Shown piece after piece: positions 7,873-15,680 of a DNA stretch of 34,511 nucleotides. This stretch comes from a bacterium. GTDB lineage: Bacteria; Methylomirabilota; Methylomirabilia; Methylomirabilales; 2-02-FULL-66-22. A model generated the notes under the pieces. The model was not told where the DNA came from. It did not search any database and worked only from the letters and a program-made list of their open reading frames with translations. The stretch lies in contig JAKPQH010000058.1 in assembly GCA_029580855.1 (NCBI GenBank), positions 1-34,511 of the forward strand, written 5' to 3'. Numbering within the stretch: position 1 is the first letter of the stretch; each line of letters starts with the position of its first letter. The translations under genes were made by a program, and so were the position numbers.

Positions 7873-9834
7873 TCACGGCCGCCGAAATCCGTGGCTCGCC
7901 AGCAACTCTTTGGTGCTGGGTTCCGCCAGCATCTGGCGGAAAGCCTGCACCGCCGGGCGGTCCTGGCGGGTCCGCGGGATCGCAAAATCGAACTCCTCCT
8001 CGCGCAGCGGGATGAATCCCAGGCCGGCGTCGCGGGCGACCGGCTCGATACTCAGACCCCAGTCGGCGCGCGATTGCGCGACGGCCGCCGCGACGGCATT
8101 GTGCGATTTGACCTCGACGTAGAACCCCGGCGGCTGCCGCGGCTCTCCGCCGACCTGGAGCAACCGGTCGATCAGAACGCGCGTCCCGCTGCCGCGATTG
8201 CGGTTGACCATGCGGCAGACCGGGTCCGCGAGGGCGCTGGCGACCGCCGCTTCCGGGCTCTTCCCCTGGAACCGCGCATCCCCCGGGCGGAACACCACAC
8301 CCTGCATGCGGACGTAGCCCTTCACAAGGGTGAGATCCGGGCCGAGGAAGGTCACGTTGTACGTGTCGGTCGCCGGGTCGAGAAGGTGCACGCCGGCCAA
8401 GTCGCACTCCCCCCGACGCGCGGCGACGAGCCCGCCGGTAGACCCCACCGCCATCGATTTGACCCGGAAACCGCGCCGGCTCAGCAACCCCAGCAGCAGA
8501 TCCTGTCCGACGCAGTGGCTGCCGATGACCACGAGGTCGGCCGGCTCGGTGGAGCGCCCGAGCAGATGGACCGTGACGGGCGTGTCCTCGTCGAGCTGCT
8601 CGCACTGGCGGGGAATGGTCACGAAACCGTCGGCGCGGCTGAACGCCGTGACCGATCCTGAGCCCTTCCCCATCGGGTACGCCGCCAGGCCCTGCGGCGC
8701 CTCCACCAGGGTGACCAAGAGGTACTCGGTCCGGCCGCGTTCGGAGTTAACCCGGACCGGCAGACGGGCCGCGACCGTCCCCTCGGCCCCCCGGGGCTGC
8801 CCGGCGAGGGCCCGGATCACGGGCGCCACGAACTCGTGAAAGGTGAAGACCGCCGACGTCGGAAAGCCCGGCAGGATCACCACCGGGACCGGCGGCCGGT
8901 CGGCCGAGACCCGCGTCGCGGCCAGGCAGATCGGCTTCCCGGGTTTGAGAGCCACCCCGTGCGCCACGATGCCGGGCGGCGGCAGTTCCGCCACCACCCG
9001 GTAGGAGAGGTCCCCCGCGCCCTTGGAGGTCCCTCCAGAGAGCAGGACCACATCGTGCGCGAGGGCCGCCCGGAGCGCCTCGCGGAGCCGGGACTCCCGA
9101 TCGGGCACGACTCCCAACAGAACAGGCTCTCCCCCCAGCTCGCGCACGGCGTCCGCCAGGACCGTCGCGTTCGAGTCGTAGACCAGACCCGGCCGGATGG
9201 CTTGCCCGGGCGGGATGAGTTCGTCTCCGGTGGAGAGGATGGCGACCCGCGGACGGCGATAGACGGCGATCCGGTCGAGGCCCAACGCGGCCAGGACGCC
9301 CGTCTCGCGCGAACTCAGCCGCTCCCCCTGCCGCAAGACCAGCTCGCCCCGGCCGATGTCCGACCCCGCGAAGGCGATGGCGGCTCCGGGCGCCACAGGC
9401 CGGAAGACCTGCACCGTCTCGCCCGATACCGCGGTATGCTCCACCATCACGACGGCATCGGCCCCCCGGGGCAACATGCCGCCCGTGGCGATGACCGTGG
9501 CGGTCCCGGACCCGACCTCTTCCTGCGGCACGACCCCGGTGGCGAGCGTCTCCGAGTTGATTCGGAGGAACCGCGGCCGCTCCTCCTGCGCGCCAAAAGT
9601 GTCCGCCGCCCGGACGGCGTACCCGTCCATGTTCGACCGATCGAAACCGGGGACGTCCACCGGCGCCGCCACGTCCTCCGACAGCACCCGGCCGAGGGCC
9701 TGCGATAGCGGCACCAGTTCCGCGCCCAAAGGGTCCAGCGACAACACGGCCCGAAACCGCCGGTCGGCCTCATCCCGGTCGATCACTTCCAGGAACTGCT
9801 CCTGTTCCCGCCCCAGATTTGCTGGAGGAGTCAC
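7873..9834 (-). CDS. moeA: MoeA-type molybdopterin molybdenumtransferase fused to a periplasmic-binding-protein-like domain
   Basis: A 653-residue two-domain protein. Residues about 15-425 are a complete MoeA: SNMDGYAVRAADT (68-79), ILSTGDELIPPG (199-210), LLSGGTSKGAGDLSY (264-278) and LPGFPTS (321-327). Residues about 430-653 form a PBP-superfamily (LysR-substrate-like, PF12727-type) domain starting DLVVIGSHCVGQDLLL. There is no signal peptide, so the binding domain is cytoplasmic. MoeA inserts molybdate or tungstate into adenylated molybdopterin; the fused domain presumably binds a small ligand and may sense or deliver metal (inference). This fusion is known in bacteria and archaea. The start lies nine bases after the upstream moeA stop, so the two genes are co-transcribed. 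Confidence 0.93.
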   Translation of the reverse strand: MTPPANLGREQEQFLEVIDRDEADRRFRAVLSLDPLGAELVPLSQALGRVLSEDVAAPVDVPGFDRSNMDGYAVRAADTFGAQEERPRFLRINSETLATGVVPQEEVGSGTATVIATGGMLPRGADAVVMVEHTAVSGETVQVFRPVAPGAAIAFAGSDIGRGELVLRQGERLSSRETGVLAALGLDRIAVYRRPRVAILSTGDELIPPGQAIRPGLVYDSNATVLADAVRELGGEPVLLGVVPDRESRLREALRAALAHDVVLLSGGTSKGAGDLSYRVVAELPPPGIVAHGVALKPGKPICLAATRVSADRPPVPVVILPGFPTSAVFTFHEFVAPVIRALAGQPRGAEGTVAARLPVRVNSERGRTEYLLVTLVEAPQGLAAYPMGKGSGSVTAFSRADGFVTIPRQCEQLDEDTPVTVHLLGRSTEPADLVVIGSHCVGQDLLLGLLSRRGFRVKSMAVGSTGGLVAARRGECDLAGVHLLDPATDTYNVTFLGPDLTLVKGYVRMQGVVFRPGDARFQGKSPEAAVASALADPVCRMVNRNRGSGTRVLIDRLLQVGGEPRQPPGFYVEVKSHNAVAAAVAQSRADWGLSIEPVARDAGLGFIPLREEEFDFAIPRTRQDRPAVQAFRQMLAEPSTKELLASHGFRRP

Positions 9835-9843
9835 GGTCGCACC

Positions 9844-11091
9844 TCACTCGTAGAGATAGACAAGGACCTCCTCGCCGGGGGCGCAGCCCTCGCTATCCTG
9901 GCTCACGATGACGAACCCATCGGCCCGGATGGTGGAGGAGAGAATCGACGCCCCGCTGATGGCCAGCGGCTCCACGCCTGCCTCGGTGAGCCGAACCCGC
10001 ACGTAATCGACGCGCCCGACGGCCGACGCGATTTTCCTGGCGAGCGGCGCACGGACCTGCCGGTGGGGCCACTCGGGGCATCGCCCGCCCAGAAGCCGGA
10101 CGGCGGGTCCCGCGAAGAAGTCGTAGGCGCAGAGACAGGAGACAGGGTTGCCGGGGAGCAGAAAGACCAGTCGGTCGCCGAGCCGGCCCAGGCCGGCGGG
10201 GCTGGACGGCCGTATCGCCACACCGTGCACCAGGAGTTCCCCTTGCTCCGCGACCACCAGCGGCGCGTGATCTTCCGCGCCGACGGACGATCCGCCCGAG
10301 ACCAACAGCATGTCTCCCCGCGGGTCGCGGATCGCGTCCTCGACCGCCGCCCGCCGGTCGGGTACAATCGGATCGTGCAGGGCGATGCCCCCGTCGCGAC
10401 GCACCAGGCCCTCGAGCATGACCGAGTTGGAGTCCACGATCCGCGCGCCGCCGGGCACGGCACCTGGAGGCAGAAGCTCATCGCCCGTGATCACGAGACG
10501 GATGCGGGGCCGGCGGACGACCGGGACGGTCGCGATGCCGACCGACGCCAGGACGCCCACGTCTTGCGGGCGGAGCACACGCCCCGGGCCCAGCAGGGCC
10601 TGACCGGCTTGAATATCCTCGCCCACCTGACCCACATGCCGGCCGGGCGGCACGGCGTCGGTGACGCCGACCGCGGTGCCGCCGCCGACCTCCCGAGCGT
10701 ACTCGGCCATGACCACCGCGTCGGCGCCCGGCGGCACGGGGGCCCCGGTCATGATCCGCACGGCCTGGCCGCGCTTCACGACTCCCGGAAAGGGCCGGCC
10801 GGGCATGGCCTCGCCGACCAGGTCGAAGACGAGCGGGTTATAATCGGACGCCCCGAAGGTCTCCTCGCCGCGAAGCGCATAGCCGTCCATCGCGGCCCGG
10901 GCAAAACCCGGCACGGCGACGGGCGCCGCGATCTCCCCCGCCAGCACGCGCCCAACCGCCTCTCCGAGTCCCACCCTTTCGGCGCTCAACGGGCGCGCCA
11001 GCTCACGGATCAAGCGGGACACCTGGTCCACGCTCGTCCGGCTGGGGAAACCGCGCATCCGCACGTCCCAACGCGCCGGCACGTCGTTCAT
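9844..11091 (-). CDS. moeA: MoeA-type molybdopterin molybdenumtransferase (stand-alone copy)
   Basis: A 415-residue MoeA of normal length. The start at 11091 (MNDVPARWDVRM) has GAGGGGG about six bases upstream; a longer reading from 11232 would overlap the promoter. Landmarks are AAMDGYALRGEETFG, VITGDELLPPGA, LVSGGSSVGAEDHAP and LLPGNPVSCLCAYDF. It catalyses metal insertion into the cofactor in the cytoplasm. Two MoeA proteins side by side are typical of organisms that handle tungsten as well as molybdenum, where the copies may discriminate between metals. The metal preference of each copy here is unknown. It has its own promoter at 11204-11232. Confidence 0.93.
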   Translation of the reverse strand: MNDVPARWDVRMRGFPSRTSVDQVSRLIRELARPLSAERVGLGEAVGRVLAGEIAAPVAVPGFARAAMDGYALRGEETFGASDYNPLVFDLVGEAMPGRPFPGVVKRGQAVRIMTGAPVPPGADAVVMAEYAREVGGGTAVGVTDAVPPGRHVGQVGEDIQAGQALLGPGRVLRPQDVGVLASVGIATVPVVRRPRIRLVITGDELLPPGAVPGGARIVDSNSVMLEGLVRRDGGIALHDPIVPDRRAAVEDAIRDPRGDMLLVSGGSSVGAEDHAPLVVAEQGELLVHGVAIRPSSPAGLGRLGDRLVFLLPGNPVSCLCAYDFFAGPAVRLLGGRCPEWPHRQVRAPLARKIASAVGRVDYVRVRLTEAGVEPLAISGASILSSTIRADGFVIVSQDSEGCAPGEEVLVYLYE

Positions 11092-11394
11092 CCGGTACCC
11101 CCTCTGCGCGGCGCCCACACCCCATCCGACGATTCCCCCGCCGGGACCGTGCGCGGGGATACGCCGGCTCCCCGGGTTCGCGGCGGCGCGCTGCGCATCC
11201 CATCGTATATATGTTTCCAAAAGCGGAGTCAACCCGATTGCCGCTTCACCGCGGGTACACGGCCGCGACCGAGCCCGATTTTTCTCGCCACAAGAGGCGC
11301 CAGAGACCCAGCGTTTTCCCGCCGGATTGGGTCGTTGGACCCGTTGAGCAAGACGTTTGTGCGTCTTGTGCTTCTCGGGGTGAGGCGGTTTGGG
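11092..11394. other. Intergenic region between tupC and moeA
   Basis: This 303-base spacer contains the moeA promoter (11204-11232). Just past the tupC stop lies a 7-bp hairpin (CAAGACG at 11349-11355 with CGTCTTG at 11362-11368), perhaps a weak tupC terminator. No coding sequence is visible. Confidence 0.45.
11204..11232 (-). promoter_or_regulatory. Sigma70 promoter of the moeA-moeA operon
   Basis: On the minus strand TTGACT (11232-11227), a 17-base spacer and TATACG (11209-11204) form a strong promoter. It lies about 113 bases upstream of the moeA start, separating moeA expression from the tup genes. Confidence 0.7.
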
Positions 11395-12486
11395 TTACCG
11401 CCGGATGAGATGCACGGCGGAGGCTTTGAAGGTGACCGTGACAGGCACTCCCGGGGCGAGGCGCATCTCTTCAAAGGATTGCTTGGTGACCAGGGCAACC
11501 ATCTGGGGTCCGCAGGAGATCTGCACCCGGTACTGGGCTTCCAGGCGCGTGGCGTCCTGCACCACACCGTCCAGCCGATTCCGGGCGCTCTCCCGAGCAC
11601 CGCGATCGCCCTGCAGGCGAATGACGATGTCCTCGGGCCTCAGGCAAACCAGAACACGCTCCCCGAGGGTCGCCTTCCCGAGCGCCTCGATCTTCGTGCC
11701 GTTGACGGCGACGCCGAGGAGGCCGTCGCGGTCGTCGACGACCTGGCCGTCCAGAATCGTTTCGACGCCCACGAACCGGGCGACGTCTTCCGTCGCAGGC
11801 CGCCCAAACACCTCCGCCGGCCGGCCGACCTGGCGCACCCGCCCGTCAATGACCACGGCGATCCGGTCTCCCAGCCGAAGGGCTTCTTCGCGATCGTGGG
11901 TGACAAAGATCGTCGTGCACCCGGCCTGCCGTAGCAAGTCCTGGAGGAGGCCGAGAAATTCGGCGCGGGTCGGAGGATCCAGCGCGGCAAAGGGCTCGTC
12001 GAGCAGGAGAACCTCGGGGCCGATGGCGAAGGCCCGCGCCAGGCTTGTCCGTTGCGCCTCCCCTCCCGAGAGGGTCGAGGCCTTCCGATCGGCCAGATGC
12101 GCGATCCCCAGGCGCTCCAACCAGAGCCGAACCCCGGCCTCCACCTCTGCGGCGGGCCGCCCCCGCAGACGCAGGCCGAGCGCAACGTTGGCGCGGACCG
12201 TCGTGTCGCACAAGAGCGGTTCCTGGAACACCGAAGCGAACCGGCGGCGGATCATCAATCCCCGGCGACCGGACCGCAAAACCGGTTGCCCCCTGTAGAA
12301 CACGGTGCCCGCGGTCATGGATTCCAAGAGCCCGAGCACGCGGAGCAGCGTGGACTTCCCGGCGCCGTTGGGTCCGATGATGGCGAGGACCTCGCCTTCC
12401 CGAACCTCCACCTGGGGAACGTCGAGGACCTCCTGCCGTCCATAGACGACACGGAGGTCCCGTCCTTCCAGGATGGGAACGCTCAT
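11395..12486 (-). CDS. tupC: Tungstate (or molybdate) ABC transporter ATP-binding protein
   Basis: A 363-residue ABC ATPase starting at 12486 (MSVPILEGRD); its ATGA overlaps the permease stop by four bases. Walker A GPNGAGKST (38-46), Q-loop VFQEP (about 86-90), signature LSGGEAQR (139-146), Walker B VLLLDEP (159-165) and H-loop VTHD (195-198) are all present. The C-terminal region (about 245-363) carries TOBE-type beta domains that may bind oxyanion or regulate transport. It powers import through the membrane subunit encoded next to it. TupA homology of the binding protein makes tungstate the likelier ligand, but Tup/Mod/Wtp ATPases cannot be told apart on motifs alone. Confidence 0.9.
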   Translation of the reverse strand: MSVPILEGRDLRVVYGRQEVLDVPQVEVREGEVLAIIGPNGAGKSTLLRVLGLLESMTAGTVFYRGQPVLRSGRRGLMIRRRFASVFQEPLLCDTTVRANVALGLRLRGRPAAEVEAGVRLWLERLGIAHLADRKASTLSGGEAQRTSLARAFAIGPEVLLLDEPFAALDPPTRAEFLGLLQDLLRQAGCTTIFVTHDREEALRLGDRIAVVIDGRVRQVGRPAEVFGRPATEDVARFVGVETILDGQVVDDRDGLLGVAVNGTKIEALGKATLGERVLVCLRPEDIVIRLQGDRGARESARNRLDGVVQDATRLEAQYRVQISCGPQMVALVTKQSFEEMRLAPGVPVTVTFKASAVHLIRR

Positions 12487-13181
12487 GCGGAGCGCCCCCG
12501 CTGCTGGATCCAGGTCAGGAGATAATTCACCCCGAAGGTCAACGCCAGCAGGATCACACTGAGGGCGATGGCGATCTCGAAGTTCCCTTTGCCCGTTTCC
12601 AGCACCGTCGCCGTGGTGAGGACCCGCGTATGCCCCAGGAGGTTTCCGCCCACCATCATGGAGGCGCCCACCTCCGAGATCACCCCGCCGAACCCCGCCA
12701 TCACCGCCGCCAGCAGGGGAAGCCGGGCCTCGCGCATCAGCAGCCAGAGCATCTGCCAGCGCGAGGCCCCCAGGGCCACCAGCTGCAGCCGGAGTCGAGG
12801 GTTCAGCTGTTGCATGGCGGCGATGGTCAGCCCCGTGACGAGGGGGGCGGCAATGACAAACTGTGCGATGACGATGGCCGTCGGCGTATACAGTAGCCCC
12901 CAGGCGCCGAGCGGGCCGCTTCGCCACAGAAAGATGCTGACGAAAAGACCCACGACCACCGGCGGCAGCCCCATCCCGGTGTTCACCACGGCAACCAGAA
13001 GCTTCCGCCCCGGGAAACGGGTGAGCGCCAGCGCGACCCCCGCCGGGATCCCGAGAAAAAGGGAGAGCGTCGTCGCGGTCCCCGAGATCTGGATCGACAG
13101 CCACGTGATCTCCAGAACCCCGGGGTCCCCGGCCAGCAGCAGCCGCACCGCCTCGACCAGACCCTGCCAAATGAGTTCCAT
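12483..13181 (-). CDS. tupB: Tungstate ABC transporter permease
   Basis: A 232-residue inner-membrane protein with five or six hydrophobic helices. It has the binding-protein-dependent-transport fold, including an EAA-like cytoplasmic loop around ALGASRWQMLWLLMREARLP that docks the ATPase. The glycine-rich GFGGVISEVGASMMVGGN segment is typical of TupB/WtpB-type permeases. No strong ribosome-binding site precedes the ATG at 13181, so the start is less sure than others. It overlaps tupC by four bases and follows tupA by 102 bases. Confidence 0.9.
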   Translation of the reverse strand: MELIWQGLVEAVRLLLAGDPGVLEITWLSIQISGTATTLSLFLGIPAGVALALTRFPGRKLLVAVVNTGMGLPPVVVGLFVSIFLWRSGPLGAWGLLYTPTAIVIAQFVIAAPLVTGLTIAAMQQLNPRLRLQLVALGASRWQMLWLLMREARLPLLAAVMAGFGGVISEVGASMMVGGNLLGHTRVLTTATVLETGKGNFEIAIALSVILLALTFGVNYLLTWIQQRGRSA

Positions 13182-13202
13182 CGGTGTGAATTTACCGGTT
13201 CA

Positions 13203-13282
13203 GAGCGCGCATAGCGCCCAGCGCACAGCGCAAAGCGTTCCGGATCCCAGGCCGTTGCGCTATGCGCTGTGCGCTTGCCGGT
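13203..13282. repeat. Low-complexity repeat and inverted-repeat tract between tupA and tupB
   Basis: The spacer is made of variants of AGCGCATAGCGC / AGCGCACAGCGC. It appears in one orientation at about 13204-13236 and in the opposite orientation at about 13254-13278 (TTGCGCTATGCGCTGTGCGC), so the transcript could fold into an imperfect long hairpin. It may tune the tupA:tupB expression ratio. It is the third decorated spacer in this window. Confidence 0.7.
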
Positions 13283-13283
13283 T

Positions 13284-14147
13284 CTACAGGGCGTCCTCCT
13301 GCTTGCCCGCATCCGGGAAGAACAGCGGCTCACCGAACTTGTCCACGCCGAACGTCCGGATGATGTCTTGGACTTCCTTCGAGACCATGAAATCGGCGAA
13401 CGCCTTCCCTCCCGCAGCGTTGATGCGCGGGAACTTAGCCGTGTTCGGCTCCAGGACGGAATAGATGTTCAGCAGGATGCGGTCCCGTTCCACCAGCGGC
13501 TCCAGCTGAACACGCTTCTTGAAAGCCAAGTAGGTCCCCCGATCGGTGAGAACGTACGCCTTCTTCTCCGTGCCGATGCCCAGGGTGGCCCCCATCCCTT
13601 GACCCGCCGACAGGTACCACGCACCGGCGGGGTTCACCTTGGCCTCGGCCCACAGCTTCTTCTCCAGCTGGTGCGTGCCGGAGTTGTCTCCCCGCGACAC
13701 GAAGGGGGCCTGGGTCTCCGCCACCCGTTTCATCGCCTCGACGGCGCTTTTCATGCCCTTGATCTTGGCGGGATCTTCCGCCGGCCCGACGATCAGGAAA
13801 TCGTTGTGCATGACCAGGCGCCGGCTTGTAAAGAGCCCGTCCGCCACGTATTTCTTTTCCATATCTGGGGCGTGCACGAGGCAGACGTCGGCCTCCCCCT
13901 TGGCGCCCAGCGCCAGGGCCTGACCGGTTCCCACGGAGATCACTTTCACCGTCGAGCCGGTTTTCTTCTCGAAGATGGGAACCAGGACGTCCAGCAGTCC
14001 GGAGTCCTGCGTGCTGGTAGTGGTCGAAAGGATGACCGCCTGCCCCGCCCGCGCCGAGGACGCCGCGAACAACCCTCCGAACACGACGGCAAAACTCAGA
14101 CCGACGACGAGCATTCTCCGCGACACCGTGCCCAACATCCGTCCCAT
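13284..14147 (-). CDS. tupA: Tungstate-binding periplasmic protein
   Basis: A 287-residue exported binding protein. The start at 14147 (MGRMLGTVSRRM) has GAAGGAGGAG immediately upstream. The signal peptide ends near SARA-GQ (34/35). The mature N-terminus has the TupA signature STTTSTQDSGLLD (41-53), whose Thr/Ser hydroxyls line the oxyanion site, and FVSRGDNSGTH lies further on with the Arg expected to contact tungstate. TupA proteins bind tungstate tightly and prefer it over molybdate. It precedes tupB and tupC in one operon. It follows a second TupA-like gene by 223 bases. Confidence 0.93.
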   Translation of the reverse strand: MGRMLGTVSRRMLVVGLSFAVVFGGLFAASSARAGQAVILSTTTSTQDSGLLDVLVPIFEKKTGSTVKVISVGTGQALALGAKGEADVCLVHAPDMEKKYVADGLFTSRRLVMHNDFLIVGPAEDPAKIKGMKSAVEAMKRVAETQAPFVSRGDNSGTHQLEKKLWAEAKVNPAGAWYLSAGQGMGATLGIGTEKKAYVLTDRGTYLAFKKRVQLEPLVERDRILLNIYSVLEPNTAKFPRINAAGGKAFADFMVSKEVQDIIRTFGVDKFGEPLFFPDAGKQEDAL

Positions 14148-14370
14148 CGTCTCCTCCTTCTTGTCAACGCCACCCAACCCGACCTCGGTGCCTGGCCGGC
14201 CGCATTCACACCCACCCCCGGTCCGGACAACAACCCCCCGCTTTCTGGACCGCTCAAAACGACCCGGACGCAACGCGCGGCACGATCCGCGGCGCCAGGC
14301 GCACTGGATCCGTACGCGGCAGCCCCCGGGAGGGACACGGCGCAGCCCCTGGGCCTTTTTCAACGACTGC

Positions 14371-15267
14371 CTACGCGGGGTTCTTCCGCCGCCACTCCTC
14401 CGAATTCGGGAAAAACAGGGACTCCCCGTATCGATCCACGCCGAACGACTTGATCAATCGCTGCGCCTCGTCCGAGACCAGCCAATCCACGAACGCCTTC
14501 GCGCCTGCGGCGTTGGCCTTGGGGAACTTGGCCGGGTTCATGCGGATGACGGCGATGTAGTTCAGCAGATCCGGGTCCTTTTCCACCAGCACGTGCAGCG
14601 CGATCTCGCGCTTCAGGGTAAGATACGTGGCCCGGTCCATCAGGAGGTACGCCCCGCGCTGGTTGGCGTAGCGCGTGGTCGGGGCGTTACCCGACGCCCC
14701 CTTTTCATACGTGATGTACCAGGCCTCCGCCGGTTTGACACCGGCTTTCTGCCACAATTCCATCTCCTTGACGTGGGTGCCCGACTTGTCCCCGCGGGTC
14801 ACGAACGGCGCCCGGGCGTGGGCGATTTTTTTCAGGGCGTTGACCGCCTGCGTCTCCCCCTTGATCCCCGCGGGATCGGCGGCCGGACCCAGGATGACGA
14901 AGTCATTGTACATCACATCCCGCCGGTCCACGCCGAACCCGTCGGCCACGAACTTGTCCTCCAGCACCCGGGCATGCACCATCACGAGATCGAAACTGCC
15001 GGTCTTCGCCATGTTCAACGCCGCCCCGGTGCCGGCGCCCGCGTGCCGCACCCACACCCCCGTCTTGGCGAAGTAGGCGTCCTCCAGCGCGCTCACGATC
15101 CCGGCGTCAATGGGCCCGATGGTGCTCGCCATGAGCAGCACCTCGCGCGGATCCGCGGGCGCGGTCCCTTGACCCGCCGGGGCCCCCGCGCACGCCGACA
15201 GCACCCAGACGACCCCGAGGAGAAGCACCAACCACCCCGACCTGTTGACAACAGCTTTCCGTGTCAT
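14371..15267 (-). CDS. Divergent TupA-like substrate-binding lipoprotein
   Basis: A 298-residue paralogue of the adjacent TupA. The start at 15267 (MTRKAVVNRS) has GGAGGAGGTG just upstream. It has a lipobox (LSAC, Cys26), so it is membrane-anchored. It keeps the TupA framework (VADGFG, NDFVILGPAADPAGIKG, FVTRGDKSGTH, GVDRYGESLFFP). The diagnostic TTTST-type ligand loop is replaced by MASTIGPIDAGI. The ligand may therefore differ (molybdate, another oxyanion, or an organic acid) or the protein may hand substrate to the same TupBC; both are inference. It is the promoter-proximal gene of the tup cluster. Confidence 0.85.
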   Translation of the reverse strand: MTRKAVVNRSGWLVLLLGVVWVLSACAGAPAGQGTAPADPREVLLMASTIGPIDAGIVSALEDAYFAKTGVWVRHAGAGTGAALNMAKTGSFDLVMVHARVLEDKFVADGFGVDRRDVMYNDFVILGPAADPAGIKGETQAVNALKKIAHARAPFVTRGDKSGTHVKEMELWQKAGVKPAEAWYITYEKGASGNAPTTRYANQRGAYLLMDRATYLTLKREIALHVLVEKDPDLLNYIAVIRMNPAKFPKANAAGAKAFVDWLVSDEAQRLIKSFGVDRYGESLFFPNSEEWRRKNPA

Positions 15268-15398
15268 CCACACCTCCTCCGTGTTCGCTCCGGTACGCGG
15301 AAATATGCGCGCCACATCTGCGCGCGTGACTCGGGGCGCAGCGCCTGCGGGATCTGCGGGGAGACCGGTGACGTCAGATACCGCGACGGCGCGCTAAT

Positions 15399-15426
15399 GT
15401 GTATCTGCTCCGGTGAGCATAGTCAA
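15399..15426 (-). promoter_or_regulatory. Candidate promoter and operator of the tup cluster
   Basis: On the minus strand TTGACT (15426-15421), a 16-base spacer and ATACAC (15404-15399; TACACA at spacing 17) form a promoter. The inverted repeat TGCTC-N4-GAGCA (15406-15419) fills the spacer, a position where a bound repressor would block RNA polymerase. Confidence 0.5.
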
Positions 15427-15534
15427 GCAATTTTGTCGCCACCGGCGCCGGACGACCACGGAGTCCAGCGGCTGCGGCCGCGGGGTTCGCCCGGTCAGAC
15501 CGACCTCGCAACCGGCGGCGAATGTCCGGGATTT

Positions 15535-15565
15535 TTGCTTGATTATGTTATCAAAAGCATATACG
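15535..15565 (+). promoter_or_regulatory. Candidate promoter and operator of the gntR-aldehyde operon
   Basis: TTGCTT (15535-15540) is followed at 18-19 bases by ATATAC/TATACG (15559-15565). The dyad TTGAT-N6-ATCAA (15539-15554) overlaps the -35 edge and spacer. Its size and place suit a GntR-type dimer, so autoregulation by the GntR protein is plausible. Confidence 0.5.
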
Positions 15566-15680
15566 CTCGTCGCGTTGCGTGGTGATGCCACGGTCGTCCG
15601 TCTTGCCCCCCCGCCGGCACCGAGTCCACCGTCGCGCCCCCGCAGTACCGAAGGAAACGGTAGCCCGGCAGGACAGATCC

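Larger units (their letters stand above)
15268..15680. other. Divergent control region, tup cluster / gntR aldehyde cluster
   Basis: This 413-base region lies between the minus-strand TupA-like gene and the plus-strand GntR gene. It holds two outward promoter candidates (15399-15426 minus, 15535-15565 plus), each coinciding with an inverted repeat (15406-15419 and 15539-15554). The A/T-rich patch at 15531-15565 stands out from the GC-rich surroundings. No gene is visible. Confidence 0.55.

Noticed and set aside
13203..13282. Interpreting the tupA-tupB spacer repeats as a CRISPR or integron site
   Set aside because: The words are short, contiguous and degenerate with no spacers, so it is low-complexity sequence rather than an array.
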